A stretch of 64,000 nt of DNA, from the NCBI RefSeq assembly GCF_000718165.1, contig NZ_JOEY01000023.1, positions 93,637 through 157,636 of the forward strand, read 5' to 3'. The DNA is from Streptomyces fulvoviolaceus. GTDB lineage: Bacteria; Actinomycetota; Actinomycetes; Streptomycetales; Streptomycetaceae. The translations under genes were made by a program, and so were the position numbers. Each line of letters opens with the position of its first letter. The first letter of the stretch is position 1. Shown here one piece after another: positions 24,863 to 33,597 of the stretch. The notes under the pieces are model-generated. The model searched no databases. It was given only the letters and a program-made list of their open reading frames with translations, and was not told the DNA's origin.

Positions 24863-25669
24863 ATGAGCACCCTCTCCTTCAAGATCCTCGACCTGGACTT
24901 CCCGGCCGGCAGCAAGAACAAGACCGCCACCCTCGTCACCGGCGAGCACGAGGCCCTCCTGGTCGACGCCGCCTTCACCCGCGCCGACGGCCACCGCCTC
25001 GCCGCCGAGATTCTCGACTCCGGCAAGAAGCTCACCACCGTCTTCGTCAGCCACGCCGACCCCGACTTCTACTTCGGCGCCGAAGTCATCGCCGACGCCT
25101 TCCCCGACGCGACCTTCGTCGCCACCCCGATCGTCATCGAGCACATCCAGCACTCCTACGAAGGCAAGCTCAAGGCGTGGGCCGCGCTCGGCCCGAACCT
25201 GCCCACCCGGCTGGTCGACCTCACTCCGCTGACCGGCGACCTCACCCCCGAGGGCCACCGCTTCGAGCTCAAGGGCGGCCCGGCCGCGCTGCCGGACCGC
25301 CACTACCTGTGGCAGGCCGAGCACCGCGCCCTCCTCGGCGGCGTCCTCCTCTTCCAGCAGGAGCACGTCTGGGTAGCCGACACCCCCACCCCCGGCGACC
25401 GTGCCGCGTGGATCGACCTGCTGGACGAAATGGCCGCCCTCGACCCGGAGTTGGTCGTCCCCGGCCACCGCCTGCCCGCAACCCCGGCCGACGCCTCCGC
25501 CATCACCGCAACCCGCGAGTACCTTCTGGCCTTCGAGGAGGAGCTTGCTACGGCGGCCGACGGTGCGACGCTGACTGAGGCGCTGGTCAAGCGTTACCCC
25601 GACAACGGCATGCTGATCGCCGCCCAGATCGGCGCGAAGGTTGCCAAGGGAGAAATGAAGTGGGGCTGA
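24863..25669 (+). CDS. MBL-fold metallo-hydrolase-like protein with altered metal motif
   Basis: 268 residues; AAGGAG upstream of the ATG. Metallo-beta-lactamase fold: ALLVDAAFTRADG near the N-terminus, then VFVSHADPDFYFG where the usual motif is HxHxDH. The second His is Asp and the final His is Phe. Downstream metal positions are less clear (LPDRHYLW, VVPGHRLPA). It may bind one metal or act on a different substrate. It lies between the DsbA-like and NTF2-like genes, all on one strand with short gaps. Confidence 0.88.
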   Translation: MSTLSFKILDLDFPAGSKNKTATLVTGEHEALLVDAAFTRADGHRLAAEILDSGKKLTTVFVSHADPDFYFGAEVIADAFPDATFVATPIVIEHIQHSYEGKLKAWAALGPNLPTRLVDLTPLTGDLTPEGHRFELKGGPAALPDRHYLWQAEHRALLGGVLLFQQEHVWVADTPTPGDRAAWIDLLDEMAALDPELVVPGHRLPATPADASAITATREYLLAFEEELATAADGATLTEALVKRYPDNGMLIAAQIGAKVAKGEMKWG

Positions 25670-25671
25670 CC

Positions 25672-26082
25672 ATGGCCGAGTTCGCGACCTCCACGGCCCC
25701 CGCCGATGTCGTACGGCGTCAGTACCTGGCGTCTGCGGCAGGTGACTTGGAGGCCCTTCGGGCCACCCTCGCCCCCGACGTCGAGTGGACGGAGATGGCC
25801 GGCTTCCCCCTCGCCGGCACCTACCGCACCCCTGACGGCGTCACGTCCCACGTGATGGAGAAGCTCGGCCAGGACTGGGACAGTTGGACCGCCCACGACG
25901 ACACCTACGTCGTCGACGGCGAGAACGTCGTCGTCCTCGCCCGCTACACCGCGACCAACAAGGCCACCGGCAAGCCGATCGACATCCGCGTCGCCCATCA
26001 TTTCGTGGTGCGTGGTGGGCTCATCGTCCGCTTCGAGCAGTTCGTCGACACCGCCCTCGTCCGCGAGGCGATGGCTGGCTGA
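25672..26082 (+). CDS. NTF2-like (SnoaL) fold protein
   Basis: 136 residues, ATG at 25672, two bases after the MBL-fold stop; an ATG at 25660 overlapping the previous gene is also in frame. Features: DVVRRQYLASAAGDLEALRATLAPDVEWTEM, the usual first helices and strand of the cone-shaped fold, and FVVRGGLIVRFEQFVDTA at the end. Such proteins are ketosteroid-isomerase-like enzymes or ligand binders. Its role with the two upstream redox/hydrolase genes is not known. Confidence 0.87.
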   Translation: MAEFATSTAPADVVRRQYLASAAGDLEALRATLAPDVEWTEMAGFPLAGTYRTPDGVTSHVMEKLGQDWDSWTAHDDTYVVDGENVVVLARYTATNKATGKPIDIRVAHHFVVRGGLIVRFEQFVDTALVREAMAG

Positions 26083-26379
26083 GCGGTTCGGATCCGGGCG
26101 TCGGCCACACGGGGCGTGGGCGACTCGCCCTCGGTAACGACGCCCGGATCAACCGCGTGGACGAACCGGACGACCATGTCTGACGGCCGAACGGCCAGGT
26201 GGGCCACCTCTTTGGGCGGCCTGTGCGCCGAGAGCGGGACACTGTTCCCTTGACCGGTACGCGGACACTGAGCACCGCGCCGGAAGTGACGGTCGGGCTC
26301 CTCACCCCGTACCGGGCCGTGGTGACGAAGAAGCGGTGGTCGCCGAGATGCGGGCACACCGACGTGGGGTGCGGGGCAC

Positions 26380-26650
26380 GGACGGTCACGGTGTGGAGCA
26401 GGCGGCCGTCGGGGATGCGATCGACTCCCCTCCGACTGCAGCGGGCTCGCGGTCAGGCCGGCGGGACGCAACCGCGTCCACGGCACTCGCGTCGATGTCG
26501 GCGGAGGGCGACAGCGGTCCCGGATTCAGCGAAGGCACGGGCAGTGGCCAGGCCCGTTCCGGAGCCGACACCGGTGACGAAGGCGACCTGACTGCCGGCC
26601 CGGTTCTCAGCCGGCAGCCCCGTGGACCGCAGCCCATGCCGCGCAACCAA
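26380..26650 (-). pseudogene. Remnant of a short-chain dehydrogenase
   Basis: One frame gives QVAFVTGVGSGTGLATARAF, a classical SDR Rossmann start (TGxGSGxG), then changes frame to ADIDASAVDAVA and stops being protein-like. The catalytic YxxxK region is absent. Truncated and frameshifted; no function expected. Confidence 0.6.
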
Positions 26651-26663
26651 CGGATGAATCACT

Positions 26664-26721
26664 CGGAGACACCGTCGGCCTGGACACGGCCGCGCCGCCC
26701 CGGCCCCTGTACGGCCCCTGG
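26664..26721. repeat. Repeat X, copy 1 (also at 57914-57970)
   Basis: About 57 bp shared with 57914-57970 at roughly 90% identity, beginning CGGAGACACCGTC and ending with CGGCCCCT twice at 26701 and 26712 (11-bp spacing). The far copy lies at the edge of the RHS island next to a transposase fragment. Confidence 0.75.
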
Positions 26722-26842
26722 GTCATGGCATCGGCCCTCAGGGCAGTCGCCCGTACGGAGAGCGGCAACCTCGATCACGCGCTCCGCCGCAGGTCAGAGG
26801 GGTGGGAACTCCCCCGTCCACGGCCGGACCCCAAACCGGCGA

Positions 26843-26884
26843 GCAGCGGATTGAGTCCGTTCAGGCAAAGTTGACGATCCGACA
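26843..26884. repeat. Repeat Y, copy 1 (also at 58742-58783, diverged at 43323)
   Basis: 42 bp nearly identical to 58742-58783 (about three mismatches), containing TCCGTTCAGGCAAAGTTGAC. A weaker copy lies at 43323-43349. In both distant copies it is followed by GTTTCCGCAGGTCA and a tRNA 3' half, so it belongs to an integration-site unit. Here the tRNA part is missing. Confidence 0.75.
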
Positions 26885-26921
26885 CTCGGCGCAGGCCACT
26901 CAGCAGTCACAGCGGCGCGCG

Positions 26922-26953
26922 ATATACAATCGATCATGTATATTGATATACAT
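26922..26953. promoter_or_regulatory. vapBC operator palindromes
   Basis: ATGTATATTGATATACAT (26936-26953) is a perfect inverted repeat with 8-bp arms; ATATACA at 26922-26928 adds a further half-site. It lies 25 bp before the vapB start and is strikingly AT-rich. Autorepression by the VapBC complex is the family rule. Confidence 0.75.
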
Positions 26954-26977
26954 CACCGTGTACATGAGGAGGTCATC

Positions 26978-27193
26978 TTGAGCCGCACTGTCATCGACCT
27001 GGACGACGAGGCACTGGAAGCCGCCGCCAAGGAACTCGGCACCACCACCAAGCGAGACACGATCAACACCGCCCTGCGCGAGATCACCGCCCGCTACCGG
27101 CGCCTGCGCGCGCTCGAAGACGCCCGGCAGCTGGTGGCCGAAGGCGCCCTGGACATCGACATCCTCCTGGACAAGAGCCAGTACCGGCCGTGA
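26978..27193 (+). CDS. vapB: VapB-type antitoxin
   Basis: 71 residues from the TTG at 26978, which has GAGGAGG five bases upstream; the ATG at 26936 lies inside the operator and is unlikely. Ribbon-helix-helix start SRTVIDLDDEALEAAAKELGTTTKRDTINTAL binds DNA. The C-terminal segment ARQLVAEGALDIDILLDKSQYRP should wrap the toxin. It overlaps vapC by 4 bp (GTGA). Confidence 0.9.
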   Translation: MSRTVIDLDDEALEAAAKELGTTTKRDTINTALREITARYRRLRALEDARQLVAEGALDIDILLDKSQYRP

Positions 27194-27600
27194 CAGTCGC
27201 CGACTACCTCATCGACACCTCCGCCCTCGCCCGCGTCCTGCTCGGCCAGAACACGACCGAGTGGGAGGACCGGATCACCGGTGGACTCGTCGCGATCTGC
27301 GACATCACGGAACTCGAGGTCCTCTACTCCGCCCGCTCGGCCGGGGACCACGCACGGCTGAAGGCGGCACTCGACGCCCACTACGCGTGGTGTCCGATGC
27401 CCGACGGCATCTACCGCCGCTCCCGCGTGATCCAGGAGCAGCTCACCGCGAAAGGCGAACACCGCAGCGCCGGCCCGGTCGACCTCCTCGTCGCCGCCAC
27501 CGCCGAAGAGGCAGGACTCACCCTGCTCCACTACGACCGCGACTTCGACACCATCGCCCGGACGACGGGGCAGCCGGTACGCGCGATCGATCTCAAGTAG
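27190..27600 (+). CDS. vapC: VapC-type PIN-domain toxin ribonuclease
   Basis: 136 residues, GTG start overlapping the vapB stop by 4 bp. PIN-domain acidic residues are in place: Asp9 (YLIDTSAL), Glu41/Glu43 (ITELEVLYS), Asp98 (GPVDLLVAATA) and Asp116/Asp118 (HYDRDFDTIA). VapC toxins are Mg-dependent RNases that cleave tRNA or rRNA when freed from VapB. The module is intact although it lies among pseudogenes, as expected for an addiction element. Confidence 0.92.
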   Translation: MTVADYLIDTSALARVLLGQNTTEWEDRITGGLVAICDITELEVLYSARSAGDHARLKAALDAHYAWCPMPDGIYRRSRVIQEQLTAKGEHRSAGPVDLLVAATAEEAGLTLLHYDRDFDTIARTTGQPVRAIDLK

Positions 27601-27699
27601 CAGAGCCCCCGCGGGCGCTCGCTTGGAATCTGCTGACGCGGACACCAACTGGCCGTGACCGCGCCGTCATGCGGGCGAAGGACGTCGGCGACTCCACAT

Positions 27700-28235
27700 C
27701 GTCGGCGTCCGCGAGCACTGTCGCCTGCGCGACTGGCAGGCGACGTACACCGAGCATCCGCAGGCATACGCACACAGCCCTCGGGAGCGGCGCGGTACGC
27801 AGCGAACACCTTCCGTGCCGCCGACGCCCACACGGTCCTCGAACTCGGTGCCGGACACAGCAGGGACGCGCTGTTCATCGCCCGTAATGGCTTCACCGTG
27901 CACGTCACCGACTTCAGCACCACCACACTCGGCCAACTCAGCGCCGCGGCAAGAAAGTCCGGCCTCGCCGACCGGGTCACGGCCGCCGTCCACGACATAC
28001 ACGACCCGCTGCCGCCACCCGACGCTTCGGTGGATGCCGCGTTCGCCCGCATGCTGCTGAAGTCGGTGGCGTGGACGGTCCGCCACACCAGCGACGCACT
28101 CCTCCATCGGCGTCGACGTCTCCCACGGCGAGAACATCGATGAACTCGGCGGCTGCCCCGTGGCACTTCCTCCAGGAAGGCGAACTGCCGCGTCGACCAT
28201 GGCGGAATCACCCAGACCAAGCGACAGCCGACGAC
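27700..28235 (+). pseudogene. Decayed SAM-dependent methyltransferase
   Basis: Motif I LELGAGHSRDALFIA and VTDF (SAM binding) are readable in one frame, preceded in another frame by WQATYTEHPQAYAH. The homologous order is then lost: VRHTSDA joins directly after MLLK, and GVDVSHGENIDELGG and LQEGELPRRPW appear in two other frames. The pattern implies one internal deletion and at least three frameshifts. Class I methyltransferase of unknown substrate; not functional. Confidence 0.65.
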
Positions 28236-28239
28236 GCTC

Positions 28240-28712
28240 TACGGCGAGGTGGGCGCCCGCTGCGGCGCGGCCTTCTGGGAGGGCCACTCCCTGCTGCTCG
28301 GCGCCCCGCTGGAAGCGGCGGCGGGCCATGGCCGGGGGGCACGCGCGCCTGGCTCAGGGGGCGCCGGCTCGCCGAGGCGGGCGGCAGCGGAATGCTGGTC
28401 GGCCTCGCCGACGCCACCCGTCCGCCCGGTGGCGGCTCCGAGGCTCCGTACGGTTCCCCGGACCGCGCCGAACTCACCCAGCGGCTGGCCGCCCTGACCG
28501 CCCGGGAACTGGAGATAGCCGAACTGGTGGCGCACGGGCTCACCAGCCAGGCCATCGCGGACCGGCTCTACGTCAGCCGGCGTACCGTCGAGACCCATGT
28601 CTCCCGCGCTTTCCGCAAGACCGGGGTCTCCTCGCGTACCGCCCTGGCCACGCTGATGGCCCGCCGCCGCACCGGGAGCCGTTTCGGGGACGCCCGCGCG
28701 GAGCAGGACTGA
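28240..28712 (+). pseudogene. C-terminal remnant of a LuxR-family regulator
   Basis: The final 60 residues form a complete LuxR DNA-binding domain (LTARELEIAELVAHGLTSQ, RLYVSRRTVETHVSRAFRK). Upstream, ARCGAAFWEGHSLLLGAPLEAAAGHG is in a different frame from AWLRGRRLAEAGGSGMLVGLAD; the shift lies near a GGGGGG run around 28335. The N-terminal ATPase/TPR part is missing and there is no start codon with a ribosome-binding site. Confidence 0.65.
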
Positions 28713-28788
28713 GCGTGGCCCAGGTGCCCTCGGCGTTGATCAGTGAGCCTCTGCGAACCGGCCACCGCGGTCTCGGCCGGGAAGCTGC

Positions 28789-29646
28789 CTACCTGACGTC
28801 GACGAAGTCGCCGGGCGCCGTCGCGGAGCCGGTCGTGGTGGTGCCGGCGAACACGAAGCGGTAGTAGCCGTCGGAGCCGGCCTTGGTGGTGGTGCTCAAG
28901 GTGCCGGTGCTGCTGGTCTTGACCGTCTTGAGGGTGGTGTAGGTGCTGCTGCCCTTCTTGCGGAACTGCAACTTCACCGGCTGGGTCGCGTATCCGGCGT
29001 ACTTGCCCGTGGTCCAGTTGGCGCGACTCAGCTTGCCCGTGACCGTAATGGTTTTGCCCTTCTTCACCGGCTCCGGGGAGGCGTTGGCGGTCAGCTTGGC
29101 GGCACGCTTGATCTTGGTCCTGGCGACATCGTCGTCGTAACTGGCGTTCGCGTAGAGGTCGTAGGCGCCCAGGAAGAGTTTCCAGGTCCCCGCGGTGCCG
29201 TTGCCGTCCTTGAAGGCGACCGCGGGGTCGATGGTGAAGATCGTCTTGCAGCTGTAGCTGTAGCCGTTCTGGACCGGCGTCTCCGTGCAGGTGGGGTAGT
29301 CGTCCGACTCCAGGCCGCCGGTGATGGTGTCCGTGCTCGAACTGTCGGTGCCCTGCCACAGGAAGGCCTGGGTGATGGCTACACCTTCCTCGTCGAAGGC
29401 GGTGAACGTGACGGGAACGGCCTTCTTGCCCGTTACGCCGAGAACGATGTCTTTGCCCTTGTTGACGACTCCGTTCTTGAATGTGGTGCCGCCCAGCGCG
29501 TCCTTCGGCTGGACGCTCTGCGAGGCGAAGGCTCTGAGATCCGTCGCCGCCCCAGGGTGCTCCGCTGCCTGGGCGGCGCCCGGAAGAACGAGCGCCGAGA
29601 GTACGACGGCGCCGGAAAGGACGGTGGCCGCAGTGCGTATACGCAT
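28789..29646 (-). CDS. Secreted protein of unknown function
   Basis: 285 residues, ATG at 29646. Signal peptide (RIRTAATVLSGAVVLSALVLPGAAQA) with cleavage near residue 28. The mature part is Thr/Ser/Gly-rich with one likely disulfide pair (YPTCTETP ... YSCKT) and a C-terminal beta-sandwich-like segment (GKTITVTGKLSRANWTTGKY, KLQFRKKGSSTYTTLKTVKT, STTTKAGSDGYYRFVFAGT) that resembles repeat domains of actinobacterial surface proteins. No catalytic motif recognised. The next gene on the same strand (29754-30629) is also exported. Confidence 0.75.
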   Translation of the reverse strand: MRIRTAATVLSGAVVLSALVLPGAAQAAEHPGAATDLRAFASQSVQPKDALGGTTFKNGVVNKGKDIVLGVTGKKAVPVTFTAFDEEGVAITQAFLWQGTDSSSTDTITGGLESDDYPTCTETPVQNGYSYSCKTIFTIDPAVAFKDGNGTAGTWKLFLGAYDLYANASYDDDVARTKIKRAAKLTANASPEPVKKGKTITVTGKLSRANWTTGKYAGYATQPVKLQFRKKGSSTYTTLKTVKTSSTGTLSTTTKAGSDGYYRFVFAGTTTTGSATAPGDFVDVR

Positions 29647-29753
29647 GTGATTCCCCCAAGGTGAGGTCGGGTGGCCCTGCCGAACCTGCCTTATGGCAGG
29701 GCCCGTTGATGTGGTGAAGAGGGCGGTGCCCGCCCGGATCCCGCGGAAGGGGC

Positions 29754-30629
29754 TCAGGGCGCGGGAGAGCGGAGGACGTCGTCGATGTCGAAGCTGTGGT
29801 CGGGCGTCGGGTAGAGGTCTGTCGGGTAGAAGTCCGTCGGCTGGGAGCCCGGTGTGGGTACATCGGCCGGGTCGGCGGTGGGCTTGCCGTCCGGGCTGCA
29901 CACGTGCGGTGCCGAGGGTTGGGACAGTTCGTGGTCGGCGACCCGCTGCGACCGGAAGTCCACAGTGGCGCGACCCCAGAGGTCCTCTCCGCCGCCGACC
30001 TCGACCTCCTTGGGCAGTTCCTTGCTCGTCAGCGGCTTGCCCACGGTGATCGAGAGGAGGGCGCCCTCGCAGGGGCTGCGGTCCGTCGCGTAGAGGGACG
30101 CGGGCAGGGCGATCTTCTGCTCGACGCTCGCGTCCGTATGGAGTTCGACGCGCTTCACCCGGCGGATGTCGAAGTAGTAGTCGGGTCGAGTCCCGTCCGA
30201 GAGCCGATCGCCGTCGGCGCCGTTCGCGACTCCGTACACCAGTTTCCAGAACTCGACCTGCACGGTGATCTTCCGGCAGAGCGGCCCGTTGTACCCCGGC
30301 AGGCTGGAAACCCTCAGCCCGTCGCTCGCATAGTTCTCCTTGGGCGTGTCGACGACGAGCCGAACCCAGTCCCTGGATTCCTCGGCCGTCCACCCCTTGT
30401 TGTCGTGGCAACCGGACGCCCCGGTCGGATACGGAGGAGTGAGAGACGGGGTCGGCGAAGGGCTCGACGACTCGGTCACCCCCGTCGCGCTCTCGGACGG
30501 GTCCCCGGAAAGGGAGGTGCCGTTGGCGCTCGAACAACCCCCGGTGAACAGGACGACCACGGCGAGGGCCGCGACGACAGGCACGACGGAGTCTTTCCGC
30601 CCGGGTATGCGCCTCGGTACGCACCTCAT
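29754..30629 (-). CDS. Putative lipoprotein of unknown function
   Basis: 291 residues from the ATG at 30629; the frame opens further upstream but that part is not protein-like. A basic start and hydrophobic core end in the lipobox FTGGC, giving a lipidated Cys near residue 30, followed by a Ser/Pro/Thr linker. The mature region has Cys residues that could pair and a Pro/Asp/Tyr-rich tail (DFYPTDLYPTPDHSFDIDD). No known domain recognised. It lies 107 bp upstream of the secreted protein gene on the same strand and may be co-expressed. Confidence 0.65.
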   Translation of the reverse strand: MRCVPRRIPGRKDSVVPVVAALAVVVLFTGGCSSANGTSLSGDPSESATGVTESSSPSPTPSLTPPYPTGASGCHDNKGWTAEESRDWVRLVVDTPKENYASDGLRVSSLPGYNGPLCRKITVQVEFWKLVYGVANGADGDRLSDGTRPDYYFDIRRVKRVELHTDASVEQKIALPASLYATDRSPCEGALLSITVGKPLTSKELPKEVEVGGGEDLWGRATVDFRSQRVADHELSQPSAPHVCSPDGKPTADPADVPTPGSQPTDFYPTDLYPTPDHSFDIDDVLRSPAP

Positions 30630-31279
30630 CGGTCGAACCGGTTCCTGGCTTCCACGGTGCTGAAGCCCCGCAGCACGACGAGGGCGAAGGCGATACCCGC
30701 CTGGCCCCATACCCCCACCAATGCCGGCCTGACACTCTTCGGCATCTGCGCTCTCACGCTCGGTGTCGTCATGAACGCAAGAAAACGGCATATGTGCCAG
30801 GGACACGTCGGTAGGAGTACGTAGACCATGTACGTATGTGCCATCGCCGCCCGACCGCACGGTCGAAGCGCCCCTGGACGCGGCCGGGCGTCGGCATGCC
30901 GCCTGGTACTCGACTGCCTTGCGCGGTCCTTGTCCGTCGGTTCCTGCCCTTGTGGTCCCTCCGTGGTCCCTGCCGCTCCTTGAAAGCCTGCCCCGATACG
31001 GAGTCCCGGACGTCGCTCCAGCTCAGCGGATGCGGTCGGCCCATGTCGCAGCTGATTCAGTTTTCAGCGGCATGCAGGCTCCTCCCTGGGTGCCGGACAG
31101 AGCCTCATGACCGTCCGGAGTCACGGTCCCGATTTCGCGTTCGGCCGGTCCACCGTGCTGCAGCAGGATCACAGACGCACGTGACCTCTCGGCTGTGAGC
31201 AGCGGATCGGGGAACGCCTTGGCAAGGGTGACGGCCGGCCCAGGTGCGGAACCGTCGGGTCCAGGGCCGAGTCTGAGGT
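30630..31279. other. Gap without gene; contains att-like repeat pair
   Basis: No supported gene between the lipoprotein and the amidase. GTGGTCCC occurs at 30952-30959 and 30963-30970 (11-bp spacing) inside CCTTG/GTCC-rich DNA like that at 6541-6590. An inverted TACGTA pair near 30818-30836 may belong to the lipoprotein promoter. Confidence 0.5.
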
Positions 31280-32815
31280 CTATCCCCGTTCAGGCGCTCC
31301 TGGGAATCCTCCGACCGCTCGCTCGAACGCGCGGGCCGCCCGCAGCACGGTCGGCTCGTCGAACTGGTTGCCGACCAGCATCATGCCGACGGGCAGGCCG
31401 TCGACCACGCCCGCAGGCACGCTGATCGCCGGGTGCCCGGAGGTGTCGAACGGTGCCGTGTTGCCGAGCATGTCCACCGCGCGACGGACGTGCTCGCGCA
31501 GCGGCGCATCGGGGGCGGGGAGGCGGGTCGCCCGCATCGGGGTGGTCGGCAGGCACAGCAGGTCCACCTGGGTCAGCGCGAGGTCGTAGGCGGCGCGCAG
31601 GACCGGTGCGAGGTTCTGTGCCTTGGCGTAGGACGTGGCGTCGCGCTGCTCGATCATGTACTGCCCGAGCAACGCGATGTACTGGACGCTGGGTGAGACC
31701 TCACCGAAGTGTTCACGGCGGCCTGCCGCGTACGCGCTCATCACCGACGGACTGTAACGGCCACGGTGGTTGAGTCCGTATCCGTTGCCGTGCATCATCT
31801 GCCAGACCGCGCCGTCGGTCGCGATCACGCTCCACACGGCCATACCGAGATCGAGGTGTTCCGGCACCGAGATGTCCACGATCTCGGCACCCGCGGACGC
31901 CAGGTGCTCCGTCGCGGCTCGGACCGTGTCGTCGACCTCGGCCTCGCTCCCCGGTTGTCCGAAACCCTCCCGTACGACCCCGACGCGCAGCCCCGCGACG
32001 CCGCTGTCGAGCCCCTTGGTGTAGTCGCGTGCCGACGGCAGCCCCACCTGACGCGGGTCCAGCCCGTCCGCTCCTGCGATCACCGACAGGAGCAGGGCGG
32101 TGTCGGTCACCGTCAGCGCCATGGGACCGAGGTGGTCGAGGGTCAGCTCGATGGGGAAGGCCCCGGTGTAGGGAACCAGCCCGTGGGTGGGTTTCAGCCC
32201 GACGATTCCGGACCAGGAGGCGGGCATACGGACCGATCCGCCCTGGTCACCGCCGACGGCCATGTCGACCTGCCCGGTCGCGACGAGCACCGCGCTGCCC
32301 GAGCTGGAGCCGCCGCTGCTGTGCTCGGGGCTCCAGGGGTTGCGGACCGGCCCGGACGCCGCGGTGTGGCTGCCCCCGGAGAAGCAGAGGTCCTCGCACA
32401 CCGACGTACCGGTGATGGTGCCGCCGGCCTGGAGGACACGACGTACCACCGTGGCGTCCTCGTCGGCGATGTACCCCTCAAGAGTCTTGGATCCGTTGGC
32501 CATGGGCAGGCCGGCCACGGCGACATTGTTCTTGATGGCCAGGCGCTTGCCCGCGAGCGGGCCTTCGGCGGACTCCGTGATCTCGGCACACGCCGCCCAG
32601 GCTCCCAGCCCGTTGTCATCGGGGGACGGACGGCTCCAGGCACGGGCCGGCGCCTGCGGGGCTCTCGCGGCCCATTCCCGGTCCACGGTCTCGTAGCTCG
32701 CCAGACCCTCGTCGATCAGCCCGCCGAACTCGGCCAGGGCGTCATCGGTCAGAGTGATGCCGAAGTCCTCGGCGATCCGCCGCAGTCGCTCCGGCGCGGG
32801 GCGCTCAATGGGCAC
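31280..32815 (-). CDS. Amidase (amidase signature family)
   Basis: 511 residues. The Ser-cisSer-Lys triad is in place at the spacing seen in fatty acid amide hydrolase: Lys95 (RLAIKNNVAV), cis-Ser170 (HSSGGSSSGSA) and nucleophile Ser194 (GGDQGGSVRMPAS). Reaction: hydrolysis of an amide to carboxylate and ammonia in the cytosol. It resembles amidases of nitrile-metabolism clusters and lies at the 3' end of the transporter/nitrilase operon, 77 bp after the last ABC ATPase. The substrate is probably an amide formed from, or imported with, the nitrile. Confidence 0.9.
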   Translation of the reverse strand: MPIERPAPERLRRIAEDFGITLTDDALAEFGGLIDEGLASYETVDREWAARAPQAPARAWSRPSPDDNGLGAWAACAEITESAEGPLAGKRLAIKNNVAVAGLPMANGSKTLEGYIADEDATVVRRVLQAGGTITGTSVCEDLCFSGGSHTAASGPVRNPWSPEHSSGGSSSGSAVLVATGQVDMAVGGDQGGSVRMPASWSGIVGLKPTHGLVPYTGAFPIELTLDHLGPMALTVTDTALLLSVIAGADGLDPRQVGLPSARDYTKGLDSGVAGLRVGVVREGFGQPGSEAEVDDTVRAATEHLASAGAEIVDISVPEHLDLGMAVWSVIATDGAVWQMMHGNGYGLNHRGRYSPSVMSAYAAGRREHFGEVSPSVQYIALLGQYMIEQRDATSYAKAQNLAPVLRAAYDLALTQVDLLCLPTTPMRATRLPAPDAPLREHVRRAVDMLGNTAPFDTSGHPAISVPAGVVDGLPVGMMLVGNQFDEPTVLRAARAFERAVGGFPGAPERG

Positions 32816-32892
32816 GGTCGTCTCCTCGTCTGTTCCGAATCCTCATACGCCGAAATGCACCGAAACACACCGCATCCTCATGCGCCGTATCC

Positions 32893-33597
32893 TCATACGC
32901 CGAGGAACTCGTGCTGAAGTGCCCGGTCGCCGAGCAGGTTCTGCGCGGGGAGGTCACGGACGATCTCCCCCTTGTCCATCAGATACGCATGCCGGGCGAT
33001 CTTGGTGGCGAAGTCGAGGTTCTGCTCGACGAGCACGACCGTGATCCCCCGCTCGCTGTTGATCCGGCAGACGGTTTCGGCGATCTGGTCGACGATCGAC
33101 GGCTGGATGCCCTCCGACGGTTCGTCGAGCAGGAGCACCCGCGGGTTGGTCATCAGCGCGCGGCCGAGTGCGAGGATCTGCTGCTGGCCTCCGCTGAGAC
33201 CGCCGCCGCGCTCCGCACGCTTGGCGTGCAGCACGGGGAACTCTTCGAGTACCTGCTCCAGGGCCTGTGCCCATGCTCGCGGCCTGGTGCCGTACGCCGC
33301 GACGCGGAGGTTGTCGAGCACCGTGAGGCCCGGGAAGATGTCACGCCCCTGCGGCACGTAGGCGATACCGGCGCGGGCCCGCTGGTGTGTCCGGGTCCGG
33401 GTCAGATCGCGCTCGCCCAGCCTGATCGTTCCGCTGGTCACCGGCACGGCACCGACCATGGCTTTGAGCAGGGTGGATTTACCGACGCCGTTGCGGCCGA
33501 GCACGGCGACCATGTCGCCGTCCTCCACGGTGAGCGACAGCCCGTGCAGGACCGTGGTTCGTCCGTAGCCGGCCCGGATGCCGTCAATGTGCAGCAT
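32893..33597 (-). CDS. Branched-chain amino acid/urea-type ABC ATPase (LivF/UrtE)
   Basis: 234 residues from the ATG at 33597. Walker A GRNGVGKST, LSGGQQQ signature, Walker B VLLLDEPSEGIQPS and EQN after the switch region mark the LivF/UrtE branch. It powers import together with the fused permease-ATPase, whose 3' end it overlaps by 14 bases, indicating coupled translation. Confidence 0.92.
   Translation of the reverse strand: MLHIDGIRAGYGRTTVLHGLSLTVEDGDMVAVLGRNGVGKSTLLKAMVGAVPVTSGTIRLGERDLTRTRTHQRARAGIAYVPQGRDIFPGLTVLDNLRVAAYGTRPRAWAQALEQVLEEFPVLHAKRAERGGGLSGGQQQILALGRALMTNPRVLLLDEPSEGIQPSIVDQIAETVCRINSERGITVVLVEQNLDFATKIARHAYLMDKGEIVRDLPAQNLLGDRALQHEFLGV

Larger units (their letters stand above)
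26083..26921. other. Long non-coding stretch with repeats and an SDR relic
   Basis: No intact gene. On the minus strand lies a broken SDR N-terminus; on the plus strand are two repeats shared with 57.9-58.8 kb (26664-26721 and 26843-26884). The region marks a change from the MarR-linked operon to a decayed segment. Confidence 0.55.

Noticed and set aside
26936..26977. ATG at 26936 as vapB start
   Set aside because: It lies inside the operator palindrome and gives a His/Ile-rich extension unlike VapB; the TTG at 26978 has GAGGAGG at ideal spacing.
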